Below are positions 35,812 through 50,300 of a stretch of DNA of 64,000 nucleotides, piece by piece. Numbering within the stretch: the first letter of the stretch is position 1; every line of letters begins with the position of its first letter. The DNA comes from Pterois miles (Eukaryota; Chordata; Actinopteri; Perciformes; Scorpaenidae), in NCBI GenBank assembly GCA_947000775.1, contig CAMQGK010000040.1:295001-359000 (forward strand), in the 5' to 3' direction. The translations under genes and the position numbers were made by a program. A model generated the notes under the pieces. That model had not been told where the DNA came from, searched no databases, and was given only the letters and a program-made list of their open reading frames with translations.

Positions 35812-38800
35812 CGTTTAAAAAGAGGCGTGAATAAGCAGCCTTCATACCTCCGTTATGCTGAAGACGTGGGCGGGGCTTAATGTGGCCCAGACTACCTCTG
35901 AATGTGGTCTGAGTGATCGGATCTCAAAGCGACTCGAGTGCGTTCACACCTGTACTTAGAGCTGTCCACCTGTGACCCGATCACGTTGACAGCAGGTGTG
36001 AACAGGACCCTGAATGACAACAGGTGGTTGGTCATTGTGAGGCTGAAGAAGCTGAAGTGGATTCAGGTCTTGGTGTTTAAAGACGAGGTGGGGGTCAGTG
36101 TTTTTGGACTGGGTGGTGTCTCTGACCTGAGAGCCGGGTCAGTCTCTATTGTTTTATTGTCGAGCCGCTGGCCTACATTACATTCATGTCTGCTGCGTAG
36201 TTATGTGAGGAATTTATGTCATTTATTGTCTGTTTGTCTTAAATGTTTCACATTTTGAAACGTAACTCGCTGTTTTAATGTGTTGATGTCAGTGAAAAAA
36301 CAGGATTTTTCTTATTTAGTGTTTAAAGGAAACAGATATTTATTATTTAACTTTTACTGCTGCTGATTATTTTATCTAATTATGCCTCGTTTGAAAGGGA
36401 CAAGCACAGTGTACTGTATGTATATTTATGTAATATATTGTTATGTTTTATTTTACATATTTTATTCATTTGTTTTTTATTTTATCTTTAATTTGACAAA
36501 GCACAATACACATATAGCACCAGATCATTATTTTACTGTGTTTATTTGACAGAGAAACATTTAAGATTTTTATTATATTTTTTTATTTGATTAATTTATC
36601 TCATGCTGTTTTATTTTATTTTATTTTTTTATTTGACAGGAACAAAGCACAATACACATATTACACCAGACTTTTTTTTTTTAGTTAACAGGAAACATTT
36701 TATTATTTTATTATTTATTTTATTTATTATTTTTATTGTATTTTTTATATTATATTATTTATTTAATTTTAATATATTTGTTTTAATATTTATTTCATCT
36801 TATGTTCAATTTATCATTCTCTATTTTATTTTCATTAAATCTAATTTCATTTTAATTTTGCCCAATTTTCTATCATTTATCATTTTTATTTGTCATTTTG
36901 CAGGGACAAATGTCTAAATCGATTTTGGGTTTTCTTTATTGTTTATTGAAAAGGTGCATTTTCACTAGATCTCATATTCTCCTGGAATGACACCACCAGT
37001 ATTTGGTTTGTCTCTCACCCAAAACTGTTGTAGAAACATAATGATTAAATTCAATATGAAGAGAAGCTGTTGTTAGTGGAAATATAACAGTGAATAAATA
37101 GCCACAGGCTGGTTTAGAGAGGCCTGTGACTGATTCAGCACTCTCATGTTGTCGGATCTGCTGGCCTGATGTGGTAATCTGCTACTGTCTCCTGACAGAC
37201 AAACACTGATTATGTAATTGACTCAGCGTCTAATTGAATCTGTGAAAGGAGGCCACGGTTTGTTTTACAGTATCAGGATACATCTGCAGCAGCTGCTCAT
37301 CTCCACCTGCTAGTCTACATTCACAAACAGCAGCAGCTCACTGATCGATCTGCTCTCTTTGTGTCTTTACCTGTAGCTGGAGGCCACGTCCGTCCGTCCG
37401 TCCGTCCGGCTCACTGGAAACTCCAGACGGATCGCTGCTCAGAGAGGAGACGGAGAGGAGGAAGCTGGGCTCTCTGGGATCTGATCCGATGACCTGCAGG
37501 AGGAGAGAGGAGGCGTAGAGGCCTGATTAAAATGGAGTAAGTTCAGAGGATCCGCTGGCTGCAACAGGACGATCTGCTCCCAAAACCTGATCTCTGCAAC
37601 ACGACGCTCACTGTGCGATAACCTCTGGTTATCAGTCAGAGAGGACGCACATATAAGATCACAGACACAGTTACGCGATAACAGTAATGATCCGCCACAG
37701 TCTGTGGAAATACCTCCAGAAACATGAGGCTTTCCTGTCGTAAAGAGAAGCTTCAGTGTGAGACTTTATCCACAGTTATGGATCAGAAAATGACATCTCA
37801 GCAATGATAGAAGAAGAAGACACACTTCACTGATCCCTGAGGCAGAGGCTCAGATCACTGACTCAGTTTCATCAGTATCAGGGTTCCCCTCAAAGGGCCG
37901 GTTGTAACTGTAAGACTATATAAATATATCTACTCTTGATCATATTACAAAATTGCCTCTGCATTTGATTATCATCTAAAACAGTCAGACACACTGTTGG
38001 CCACATCATGTAAAATGTATAAGGATTCAGTAACACACAGAATGACTGAGCTTTAGTTAATAATGGAGACACTCTGACAGTGACGCCGATCACAGAATTG
38101 ATTTATGTCCTCATTTTGATGCCGTACTCTTCACGCTCTCTGCCATCATATCTGGAGGAACCAGCCCCCGTGCATGCTGGGACATGGTGGCTGATTTACT
38201 GTCCTGCTGGTGAGGATGAGTTATTCCTCCGTTAGCTCAGTGACGGAGGGATCAGGGAGAGCAGAGAGAGCGTGGACCTCCAGAGAGCTTTTATTCTGGC
38301 AGTAATTCAACCGGAGAGGGAGGCATGCTGAGCTGCACACTGCCCACCATTCACACACACACGCTCATGATAATTAAAGCCAAAGACCACATCAGCGCCT
38401 TTCTCCTCTCAAAACGATGCCCACACTCATATTAGTGTGGGCCAAACAGAATAACAAGCAGATTAACATGTGGCCAGTCCTGAAGGTGGTCCTCCAGATG
38501 AGAAACCGGATCACAGAAAACATTCCTCATCCACTCCGACGCAGAGAAAAGCATATTACAAGACGCTATTTAGTTGATCATAATAATAGTTATTAAAGGG
38601 GCAGGTGATAGGATGATATATTATAACAGTCAGATATTTGCAGCATGGTTCCTATAATAATATCTGTGGTCTCATTGGACCATAGCGGGGAATGCTGCAC
38701 ATTAGTGAGCAAGACTGCTTTATGGCAATATTGGATTTTTTTTTTCCATGTTAGCAGCATGGCTCTCTGCAGGAGGCAACCTCCAGGTCTGAGAGTGAAG

Positions 38801-41800
38801 CCAGCGCTGAAGATCCTTAAACCTGCATCCTGTCCACCAGCCAGCAGGGGGCGACTCCTCTGGCTCTATAGACATCTATAGGAAATGACTCTCTCTCTGA
38901 TTTATTACCTCCTACCTACCTACATTTTTAGGCGACCTAAATGTTCTAATTAACTTAGATGAAGTAAAAATACACAGTGAAAGTGTTTAAGTTGTAAGAC
39001 AAACATTGTGGTACAACACTGTGGTAGCAACCTGTCAATCAGCAGGTAGCCCCGCCCTAAAGCCTCCCCTGCTTTCTGGTCTATCTGACTCTAAATGGAC
39101 CATAATCTACTAAATGAACATCCTGCTGGACTGAAGAAGACTGAAACTAGAGACTGAGACCAGAAACTGATGTTTACAGTGTTTACTGAGGTAATCAATC
39201 AGAGGAGGATCATTTCCTATAGACGTCTATAGATCCAGAGGAGTCGCCCCCTGCTGGCTGTAGACAGGATGCAAGTTTAATGGTCTTCAACATTGACTTC
39301 ACTTCTCAGACCTGGAGACAGACCACTGGATCAACACATTAGCGTACTGATGTTAGCATTTAGCTCGAAGCACCACTGTGTCTAAGAACAGCCTCACAGA
39401 CAAAAATAAATAAATGTGATCAAGTACGCTGATCTGGCAGGTATTTAATTCAAAATGACTCCATCACATCACTACATGTACACAGAAAAGATATGGAAAT
39501 ATGAATATAATCAAGATCATAGTGATGCTCTATGACACTTTTCTTGTCATGTGATTTGTTGAAAAGCCTCTTTTTAATTTTAACTTCCACTGACCTCCAC
39601 ACTGTTTCACTGCAGATCAACACATTAATGTCCTTGTTTCTTTTTATTTTGCACAACCATAAATTTAATAAACAGCCAACAAATGAGATTAGAGGCAAAG
39701 CGCCGTGTTAAAGGTGACTGATTAACTCTGGTGGCAGCGTAGCTTTTGCTTGCGTCCAAGCATGCGAGGAATGGAGATTTATCAGTTACGGCAGCCTGTC
39801 CGTGCTCTGGCATTAGAGAGCGTTCCAGCCTAAAGATGATTTGGGTTTTATTATTCAGCTAATGCATCGGGGATGAGCCCTCTGAGTCCCTGTGTTATAA
39901 TCACAGCTGCTGCTGACGCTGATGGAGACAGAACATGAGGCAGTGCAGGATGATGGACGTCAACATGCCACATATACAGTACTCATTACAGAGACCCAGT
40001 ACACCATGTTAGCAGCTTTCTACTACAGCTGTAGTACTACTACAGCTCTCTACTTCAGCTGTAGTACTATCTTTGTCTCTTTTACCAAACTCTCTCTCTG
40101 TATCGGTCTCTAAATCTCATGTTTTAATGGCCTGACAAGCAGCACAATAATCCCTCTATTATTATTCTTGCTGCGGAGAAAGAGGAGGCCTGAGGGTAGA
40201 CGGGAGCTGTTTCTATAAAATGAATGTGATTATTGTGGTGGAGGAACCGTGCTCCAGAGACACTCCTCCTGTAATATACAGTCGAACGCTGTGCTGTCGT
40301 CTCTGTCACACGGTGGAGGACGGTGAAACCAGACGAAGAGCTGAGCTTTATTACCAACACACTAAACAGAGGGGACATAATATCACATTATTACCAGGAA
40401 TGTCTTTTAGATGTTTATCTGTGTCACAATATGTCAAATGTAGATATTTATACATAAAATAGTCAAGTTGATGTTTAATTTGATGTGAAGTCAGGTTTTA
40501 ATTATATCTATCATGAAAGCATTAATTGAGACAACTGGATTTTGTAAAACAATAATGTTAGTATACTATATGACATATCATACATATAATATATAAGATA
40601 ATATCATCACAATACGATTCCATCGAAAGTCAATTATTCCAGCTTTAGACAGCAAAATTATTATTTATTTTTATTATTATATATTACATTATATTATATG
40701 ATTAAAGTTCACATTTTAAATCAGTTAACTAATGTCTATAATGCTAAACGTGGCTGTTTGCTGGGTAAATATCTAATGTTACCAAAAGAAAATATGAATA
40801 CAGTATGAAAATATAACCCATCCACACCATGTTCACAATGCTTCCAAACAAGCTGGGGGCGAGCACGCCGTGACCACGCCCACTTAGGAGACAGGAAGTG
40901 TATACCAGTTCAAACCACTGACATCCTTGTTATAGAACGTCTTTGCTGATACTCAGAACCGTGTGACAGGCAGCATGTAAAGAGCTCATGATATCATATC
41001 ACATACACACCAGATAGCTCATATCTGATGGCTGTCCCTCCGTCTGTCTCCGCAGGCTGCAGACGTTTGTACCTGCTGACAGCGTGTCTGAGCGCCACTC
41101 GCTCAGCCCGCCGCCATGCCAGACGTAAAGCCTCCACCGCCATGTGACTACCCCTCCACCTCCTCCGCTGAAGCCTCCGCCAGCTCTCCTGCTGGCTGCG
41201 CCTCCCCCTCCACCTCGTCATCGACATGGAGCCCTGCATCGCCAACCTCCCCCCGTCCCCCGACCCCCTGTCCTCCTTCCCTCGCCACAGACCCGCCGTC
41301 CCTCACTACCCGCTCATGGCGCGCTGTAACAGTAGCACCCTGCTCACTAACCTGGGCCTGAGGTACTGCTCCAACAGGCAGGGCCCTCTGGGGGCCCCTG
41401 ACCTAGCCCCGGGCTCCTGCACCCACACCGGAAGCAACGGCAGCCGGCCATATAGGAGTATGGAGAACCTGAACTGGACCTCTGTGGCGGATCATGGCCC
41501 GTGTGCGTTTAGTGCTGCCCCCTATAGGAGCATGGACAGTGAGTTTATTTTACAGTACACCTCCACCAGCCACTGGTATGATGGGCCCCCTGATGGATCT
41601 ATGGTGGGGGCCCCCAACCACGAGAGCCTGGCGTTCTACCCTCGCCAGGGGCTCCCCAGGAAGGACCTGCCGCTCTTCCCTCAGCTGCTGTTTCCAGGTG
41701 GCATTGACGAATGGGACGCGAGGAAAGGCCTAAGGGAGAAACTCCGCCTCCAGAGTGCGAGGTCATCAGTTGAGCCTTTGAAGCCCCTCCCACTGCGGCC

Positions 41801-42935
41801 TCAGGTGACCCCAGTAAACTCAACAGTTGCTGGGTCCAGACCAATGCGGATCACCAGCCCTGAGGAGATCAAGCAGGAGGTCCTGAGGCGCCTACAGCTC
41901 CGGCGGCAGAACAGCAGCCCCAACCTGGCTCTCCACAGCTCCCCATCCAGCCCCAAAGTGGTTAAGACCTCCTACACAACAGACAACATAGCAGGTAACA
42001 GATCAGATTCTGCACCAGAGCGCCGCAGACCTCCTGTGGGACGCCTACACATCCCGACGTTTGAGGAGTTCAAGAGGATGAGGCAGGAGGGCAAAGAGTC
42101 CACAGCTGGTTCTGTGGTATCTGGAACATCTGAGGCATCATCAGACCGTAAGACAGCTCCTTCTGATCGGACCGTCCCTGAGTTCAGCTCTAGTGGTGGA
42201 CACCGTGAGCAGCAAGGAGATTCAGAGAGGGTGCAGGAAGAGACCTCAGAGAGACCTCCCTGTAGCGGCGCTGCAGCTCCCATCTCTACCTCCGTCACCA
42301 GCTCAAACTCTCCCATCCGAACAGGCCCGTCTCCACGATCACCCCTGCAGCCGCTGGCCAGCTCGGCCCAGGAGAAGGCCCCCGCCGCAGGGGGAGACGA
42401 TGGCGACGGGAGCAGCAGGCGCAGGAGGAGCAGCCTGGAACCGGCCGGGTCGGTCCCCTTCCCGCCCGGCAGGGAGAACTGGGGCCGGCCCTCCAGCTGC
42501 TGCCCGGCGCTCCTCCTGGAGGGGACCGACCTGTCCAGCTATGGAGCCAAGATCTACAAGATGAAGGACGGCCTCATCGGCTCCGCACTGGACCTCATCA
42601 AGAAGAGGTCGGTGTTAAAATACTACCAACACATGTAAAAATCCTGCATTCAAAACGTCATATACGGACATTTTACTATCATACCTCACTGCTAAAAGTA
42701 AAAACACTCATAGAAATACCATTCAAGTACCTAAATATGCCTCCACGCCTGAAGATATGCACTGGAATAAATAACAAAATTTACAAAACATTGATAAAAA
42801 AAATTGTAAATGAAAATAAAAAAAATGAATAATAATAAATAACAATAATAATAATATAAACAAAGCAATAATTAAAAATCAATCAACAAATAAATACAAA
42901 CAATCAGGTTCTCTTGTTTCAGATGAGACCAGGAT

Positions 42936-42968
<33 letters not shown>

Positions 42969-43041
42969 CTAGTAGTAGTCTGACCTGGTTGGTACTGATG
43001 GATCCATCAGGTTCTCTAGTTTCAGATGAGACCAGGATGTT

Positions 43042-43073
<32 letters not shown>

Positions 43074-43132
43074 CTGACCTGGTTGGTACTGATGGATCCA
43101 TCAGGTTCTCTAGTTTCAGATGAGACCAGGAT

Positions 43133-43167
<35 letters not shown>

Positions 43168-43229
43168 CTGACCTGGTTGGTACTGATGGATCCATCAGGT
43201 TCTCTAGTTTCAGATGAGACCAGGATGTT

Positions 43230-43267
<38 letters not shown>

Positions 43268-43617
43268 CTGACCTGGTTGGTACTGATGGATCCATCAGGT
43301 TCTCTACTTTCAGATGAGACCAGGATGTAGTAGTAGTAGTAGTAGTAGTAGTACTAGTAGTAGTCTGACCTGGTTGGTACTGATGGATTCATCAGGTTCT
43401 CTAGTTTCAGATGAGACCAGGATGTAGTAGTAGTAGTAGTAGTAGTAGTACTAGTAGTAGTCTGACCTGGTTGGTACTGATGGATTCATCAGGTTCTCTA
43501 GTTTCAGATGAGACCAGGATGTAGTAGTAGTAGTAGTAGTAGTAGTACTAGTAGTAGTCTGACCTGGTTGGTACTGATGGATCCATCAGGTTCTCTAGTT
43601 TCAGATGAGACCAGGAT

Positions 43618-43673
<56 letters not shown>

Positions 43674-43732
43674 CTGACCTGGTTGGTACTGATGGATTCA
43701 TCAGGTTCTCTAGTTTCAGATGAGACCAGGAT

Positions 43733-43767
<35 letters not shown>

Positions 43768-43826
43768 CTGACCTGGTTGGTACTGATGGATCCATCAGGT
43801 TCTCTAGTTTCAGATAAGACCAGGAT

Positions 43827-43873
<47 letters not shown>

Positions 43874-43947
43874 CTGACCTGGTTGGTACTGATGGATCCA
43901 TCAGGTTCTCTAGTTTCAGATGAGACCAGGATGTAGTAGTAGTAGTC

Positions 43948-43991
<44 letters not shown>

Positions 43992-44050
43992 CTGACCTGG
44001 TTGGTACTGATGGATCCATCAGGTTCTCTAGTTTCAGATAAGACCAGGAT

Positions 44051-44097
<47 letters not shown>

Positions 44098-44248
44098 CTG
44101 ACCTGGTTGGTACTGATGGATCCATCAGGTTCTCTAGTTTCAGATAAGACCAGGATGGTAGTAGTAGTAGTAGTACTAGTAGTAGTAGTCTGACCTGGTT
44201 GGTACTGATGGATCCATCAGGTTCTCTAGTTTCAGATGAGACCAGGAT

Positions 44249-44286
<38 letters not shown>

Positions 44287-44345
44287 CTGACCTGGTTGGT
44301 ACTGATGGATCCATCAGGTTCTCTAGTTTCAGATGAGACCAGGAT

Positions 44346-44389
<44 letters not shown>

Positions 44390-47300
44390 CTGACCTGGTT
44401 GGTGCTGATGAGACAGACCAGGATCTTCACTGTAGCTGTTAAACTGAGCTGCTACGACCTAAAAAAGTTGTGTTAATGTGTTAAAGAAATTAGTGGCGTT
44501 CAAAGTAATTTTCATTCGTACGTTATGGAGTTAACTTTGAGAGCCTTAATTTAAATGAAAATCTTTGTGATCACCACTTTAAATACAGTTTGCTGATAAT
44601 ATTTGAGCACTTTAAGTGTAACCCAACCAACACTTCAAAATCTTCTTTATTACATGCACATGTAAAATAAAAATGAGTCCTGAAATGTTCTTATTAAAGT
44701 ATTATGACCAGCATGAGTGGAGCAGGTGAAAAACATGTCACATGTAATAGCAGCACTATTTCTGACTGTAATATCACTGCGAATAATCTGAATACTTCTC
44801 CCACCAGTTTGACTCCACCTTTTCAGCTGCAGGGACACAAATGAGAACAACGGCTGTGATTTCTGTTTGTGCTGCGCTGTAGCTGCTGTATGAGCCCCAA
44901 GTCTGTTACCGTGCTGCTATTTAATCCATTTCATGTCTTAGATCCTGTAGTACACATCCTGCGAGCCGTGCAGCCTGACCGTGTCGTCGGTGTGGACGAG
45001 TCCATCTGCCTGAGCCTGTGTGTTGTTGTGTTATGGATTTATCTCAGTTATTGTGCTAACAGCTGCTGGAGCTAACAGGGTTGGCTCTGCAGACGAGACT
45101 GTGGGAGGGAGGCTGGCATGAAGCAGGACAGCCTGGACGCCCGGCACCGGCCCTCCTCTCTTCACTGTCAGCTGCTGGCTAAATAATACATGCACGCCTC
45201 ATTGTGTTTTACACTGAGCACTGCGGGGTCAGTTGGGTCCAGGCCTCCATGCAATGTCGATATCAGACCATGAACACCGCAGGCTGTGATAGATGGAGGT
45301 ATAGACGGTATCTTTCCTTTCTCTGACTGTCGCTCCTTTGTCTGCACTGCTCGGAGGAATGATGGATGTCTGAGGCATCGAGGACGTAGCTGTCTTTGTG
45401 CAGAGACGTTCAGTTTGTGATGCAGAGCTGCAGGCTTGGGCTGCAACTAAAGGATGTTTTTATGATGAATATGTCATCTATTACTGTAAATATTGAAAAA
45501 GGCTCAATGTGACGTCTTCAGACTGCTTGTTTTACTGTTGTATTAACACAACAACAAAGGAAAGAGTCTGTAGCATGCTAGCAGATCTTTGAGGTGCTTT
45601 GAGCTACATGCTAACATGCTGAGGCTAAGCAGGTGTACGTTTACAATCTTAGCTCAGCATATTAATATACTAACATTTGCTTCTATTAGCAGTAAACACA
45701 AAGCTGAGCTGAGGCTGATGGGAACGTCATTGGATGTTTTTATATCTTTTTTTATTGATGATATGTACTGGAAGTGGAAATCCATCCAGTTGTCAGTCTG
45801 GAACAAAATTACTCATATTGCCATCCCTAATGCTAAGTCACTCAAAATTACATATGTTCAGTTGGCGATGATATAAAACACAGAAAAGCAGAGCGTTTTG
45901 CATTTTACTTAATTAACAACTTAGCCGGTTAACTAATTACCAAAAACTGTTGCTAGCTTGTCTCCCAATCCATTTAGTCCTCTCATAGAGCCCACTGACA
46001 TCAGCTCACATTCATCATTTACCCCGAGAGGATCCATCTTTCATGTTCGAAAAACACCCATAATGCAACACGCTGTGATTTAAATTTGACCCGAGGCTCT
46101 GTGAATATTTTAATACTTGGAGATTTATTAATTAAACATGACTGTATTCTGTGTGATCTCTGCACCCGGAGCTATTTGACTTCCAACAACAAGTCTTTAA
46201 GTGTTTCAAGCATCCAAACTTGCTTATGGCTTATAAACAGCTCTGGTTGTATTATCACAGTAATATTCATATTATTACCAGTCGGCAATGCCGGGGCCTG
46301 AGAAGTGAAGCCAGTGCTGCAGTACACCAAGATGATTACGGCCGAAAACCGAGATGGTGACGGCTGAAATGCCAAATTCAAAGCTTCACAACAGGAGTCA
46401 CCAACCCAGCGGGCGGCGTCACGGTGACTACGTCTGCTCCTAACGTACGGTGGTGTTTTATAGAAAGGGAAGCACTAAAGCAGCTCCTCTCTGAGTGAAC
46501 AGTATACTGCAGTGAGGGAGGAGGCTTGTGTCCACTCAGTTTCTGTTTATTTGTCTCTATTAGATGCACACTCATAAATATATTTCATTGGAGTGATATG
46601 CATCAGTGGAAATGACAGGCGGGCTAATTTCAGAGTGACACAGTGCCGTGTTGAGCGGTGATCTATCACATACAGAGTTTCCTGTTAAATTAAGCTGCAG
46701 GTTATTACTTCCCATGCATCATCCGCTGTGTGACAGCTAATACTGTGACGGAGAGGCCTTTAATGACGGTACTCACGTACTCAGAACTGCATTCATTATA
46801 TCTGCCTTCACGCCAGACTGCCACCGGTTTCATTAGGACACCTTTCACCTGTGAGAGTGGACTCTGCTGTAACACAAACCAGGACAGGTTTCCAGGTTTG
46901 CTGTGGTTCAATATAAAAACTGTGCATGTTTCGGTGCCACAGAGCTCAGAGAGGACTGTTACGTAAGAACCATTAGAACAATGAGACGTCATGTTGATTC
47001 GGATGTCTGAGGACACCGAACAGGACAAACTGCACATCACAGGAGAGGTTAAAACTAGTGCTGGAGCGATCCATTGATTACTGGATTGATTGATCAAGTC
47101 ATTAATATGCATAATATGCAAACACTGCTTCTCAGATGTACCGGGATGATTTCCTGTTTTACATCTTTGGTTTTCACAAAACAAACAATCTCAAAATGTC
47201 ACTTTGGGTTTTGATTTTTCATCAAAATCCAACATTAAATTTTTTTTACCAATTTATCAATTAATCAAAAAAGTAGTTGACAGATCAGGTCAATAATGGA

Positions 47301-50300
47301 AATAAACTGTAGCTGCATCTCTATTTAAAGTAAATAATAAAGACAGTTTAAGACTGGGATTATTTTTCCCTGTTTTTTAATATTATTTTAAATATTTTCA
47401 TTTTCTTTCTTTTGTTCTTTTTCTTTCTTTTTTTTTCTGCTGTAACAACTGAATTTGACCAAAAAAGTCTTAATCTTATCTTCTTTTATTTTCAATTTAA
47501 ATAAAAAAAGTATTCTACTTTATTTATTTTTTATTTATGCATTGTTTATGATAATTGTTGTTATTTATTTTCCATATTCCATATTATATATTTTAATATT
47601 TTAATTTATTTGTATTTCATCTTGCATTTTTCATTCTATTTTATTAATTTTTTAATCAATGTTTTGTTTATAGTTTATGTTTATAGTTTATGTTTATATT
47701 TCTTATTTAATTCCAGTTCATATCTTAAATCCATCAGTACCAACCAGGTCAGACTAAGCAGGTTAAATAACGCTCCAAACTCTGAACTCTAAATTTAAAT
47801 TAGACTAAATAAAGTTCAATTAAAAGTCAGACTAAAACGATATATATACTGAATATGTCCAGTACACATCTTCTCTCATCTTCCCTCTGAGTGGCAGAAA
47901 AACAAAACAAAACAAAGACATGAATGCATCTTTAAGTAAAATAGTGCGACTGGTCTGCTACGAACTGGTTTCATTTTGGTGTCTTTGTTGGACGATCAGA
48001 CGAGAGACGGGGAATGACTGACAACGAATGTCCTCGCTGCCACTTCTCAGTTGATGCTCAGCGTTTTGCTGTCTGCTGTGTGTGTTTGTTATGCGCTCTG
48101 ACAGATGCATGAATACGTCCCTGCAGGATGCATCGGGTGGTCTGCGCTCATGCATCGGGTGGTCTGCGCTCCTGCATCAGGTGGTCTGTGCTCCTGCATC
48201 AGGTGGTCTGCGCTCATGCATCGGGTGGTCTGCGCTCCTGCATCGGGTGGTCTGTGCTCCTGCATCGGGTGGTCTGCGCTCCTGCATCGGGTGGTCTGTG
48301 CTCCTGCATCGGGTGGTCTGCGCTCATGCATCGGGTGGTCTGTGCTCCTGCATCGGGTGGTCTGCGCTCATGCATCGGGTGGTCTGCGCTCCTGCATCGG
48401 GTGGTCTGTGCTCATGCATCGGGTGGTCTGTGCTCATGCATCGGGTGGTCTGCGCTCATGCATCGGGTGGTCTGCGCTCCTGCATCGGGTGGTCTGCCCT
48501 CATGCATCGGGTGGTCTGCGCTCATGCATCGGGTGGTCTGCGCTCATGCATCGGGTGGTCTGGGCTCCTGCATCGGGTGGTCTGTGCTCATGCATTGGGT
48601 GGTCTGCGCTCATGCATCGGGTGGTCTGCGCTCATGCATCGGGTGGTCTGTGCTCCTGCATCGGGTGGTCTGCGCTCATGCATGGGTGGTCTGTGCTCCT
48701 GCATCGGGTGGTCTGGGCTCATGCATTGGGTGGTCTGGGCTCATGCATCGGGTGGTCTGTGCTCATGCATCGGGTGATCTGCGCTCCTGCATCGGGTGGT
48801 CTGCGCTCATGCATCGGGTGGTCTGCGCTCATGGCGTGTGATCTGAGACTGCCACACTGACATCAGTGTGGCAGTCTCAGATCACACGCTGGCTGCAGGA
48901 ATAGATCCACAGCTGCCAGACAAAGGAATGAAGGGGGCAGATCCTGCCTCTGTGGTCGTGTCCCTGCGGTCCAGGGTTCAGGTGTTAATGTCCACTGATG
49001 TGTCTAATTGGACGAGGGCTGGACGGGGGGGGAGAAGAGAGGCATTGATTTGGGTGTTTAGGGGAGAGGAAGATGATGGAGGAGGAGGAGGAGGAGGAGG
49101 GTTGGGAGAGAGGAAGACACAGCAGGAAGAACAGAAGAATGAATGAATGACAGAGACGCTGTAGGGAGACGAGAGCTCTGCCAGAATTACAATGTCAATC
49201 CTCCTCTCCCTCCTTTTCTCTCTCACATCCTGCTTCTATCTCCCTCTCCTTTTCTTCTTCCCCTTGTCCTTCCCTTTCTCCTCCTCCCTCCCCCCTCCCT
49301 CCATCTCTCTCCCCCTCCGTACCACCGTCTCCTCCTCTCTCCGCTCAGCTGCAGTGCAGAGATCTCCGCCGAGGCCCCCGTCAGGCTGTCAGGTGACCGG
49401 GACGGAGGCTGTGACATCACCGCCCCCTCGGCCGACTGTCAGCCCTCCGCCGTTGCCATGGCAACGACGGCAACGGCCTGCGGAGCCGAGGCTTGCGACG
49501 AGACGCCTGCAGGAGGAGGAGGAAGAGGAGAGGAAGCAGGAGAATGCGTAAGGATTTCATTTATTCCTCTTTATGTCTTAAATGTGTCGTAAATGTGCTC
49601 GTTGCTTTTTTTGCGTCGCAGTGTGACGAGACATCAGATCTGCTGGTGTTTGAGGATGACTGGGACAAGCAAGGGGACTGCGACACACATCACATCACTC
49701 ACACATACTGATGCAGAGGTATTTGTTGAGACAGCGACAGCTCGACGTCTGAGGATGCAGTAAAAAGAGGACTGAGCCTCGCTGTGTGCGTGGCGCCGCT
49801 GCTCTCCGCCGGCCGGCTGCAGCCTCACAGCATCAGCTGCAGCTAGCATCCTCTCTGCATCTGCATCTGCAGACTGACATGGAGTCACATCTTGCCTGCA
49901 TGCTACCAGGCTGTAGGTAGTTTAGAGAGCAGATGTCGAGGTGCGTTTGCTTCTTGTCTTTTTGTGTTTTGGCTCCTCTGCATCCCCAAAGCGACGGCTG
50001 CAGTGTGATAATTCAGGGGAACATGAATTATTCTCCTTCATTTTTCCTGATTGCTGGGAGCTGTAGATCAGGTTGCTTTCTGGTGTAGAGCGATAAAAAC
50101 CCTCCTAAAAACCCTCCTATGTCTTCCAGTTATGTGTTAGTGATCGGAGAAGGTCATGTAAAGCCAATACCATCGAATGTAACGGGTGGGTGGGTGAGGA
50201 GTCGGGTGTCATAGAGATGACCTTTGAACTTTCCACCTCAGGTCAACTCCCAGGAGCTGTACAGACCCTAAAAGGACAGTAAACGCCACGTCCGTCTGTG

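Noticed and set aside
41116..41361. Frame starting at an ideal-context ATG, Pro/Ser-rich
   Set aside because: Out of frame with the certain GEF coding sequence and low complexity; at most an upstream frame or intronic sequence.
48082..48860. Three long Cys/Trp-rich plus-strand frames
   Set aside because: Products of the 22-bp minisatellite in a GEF intron.
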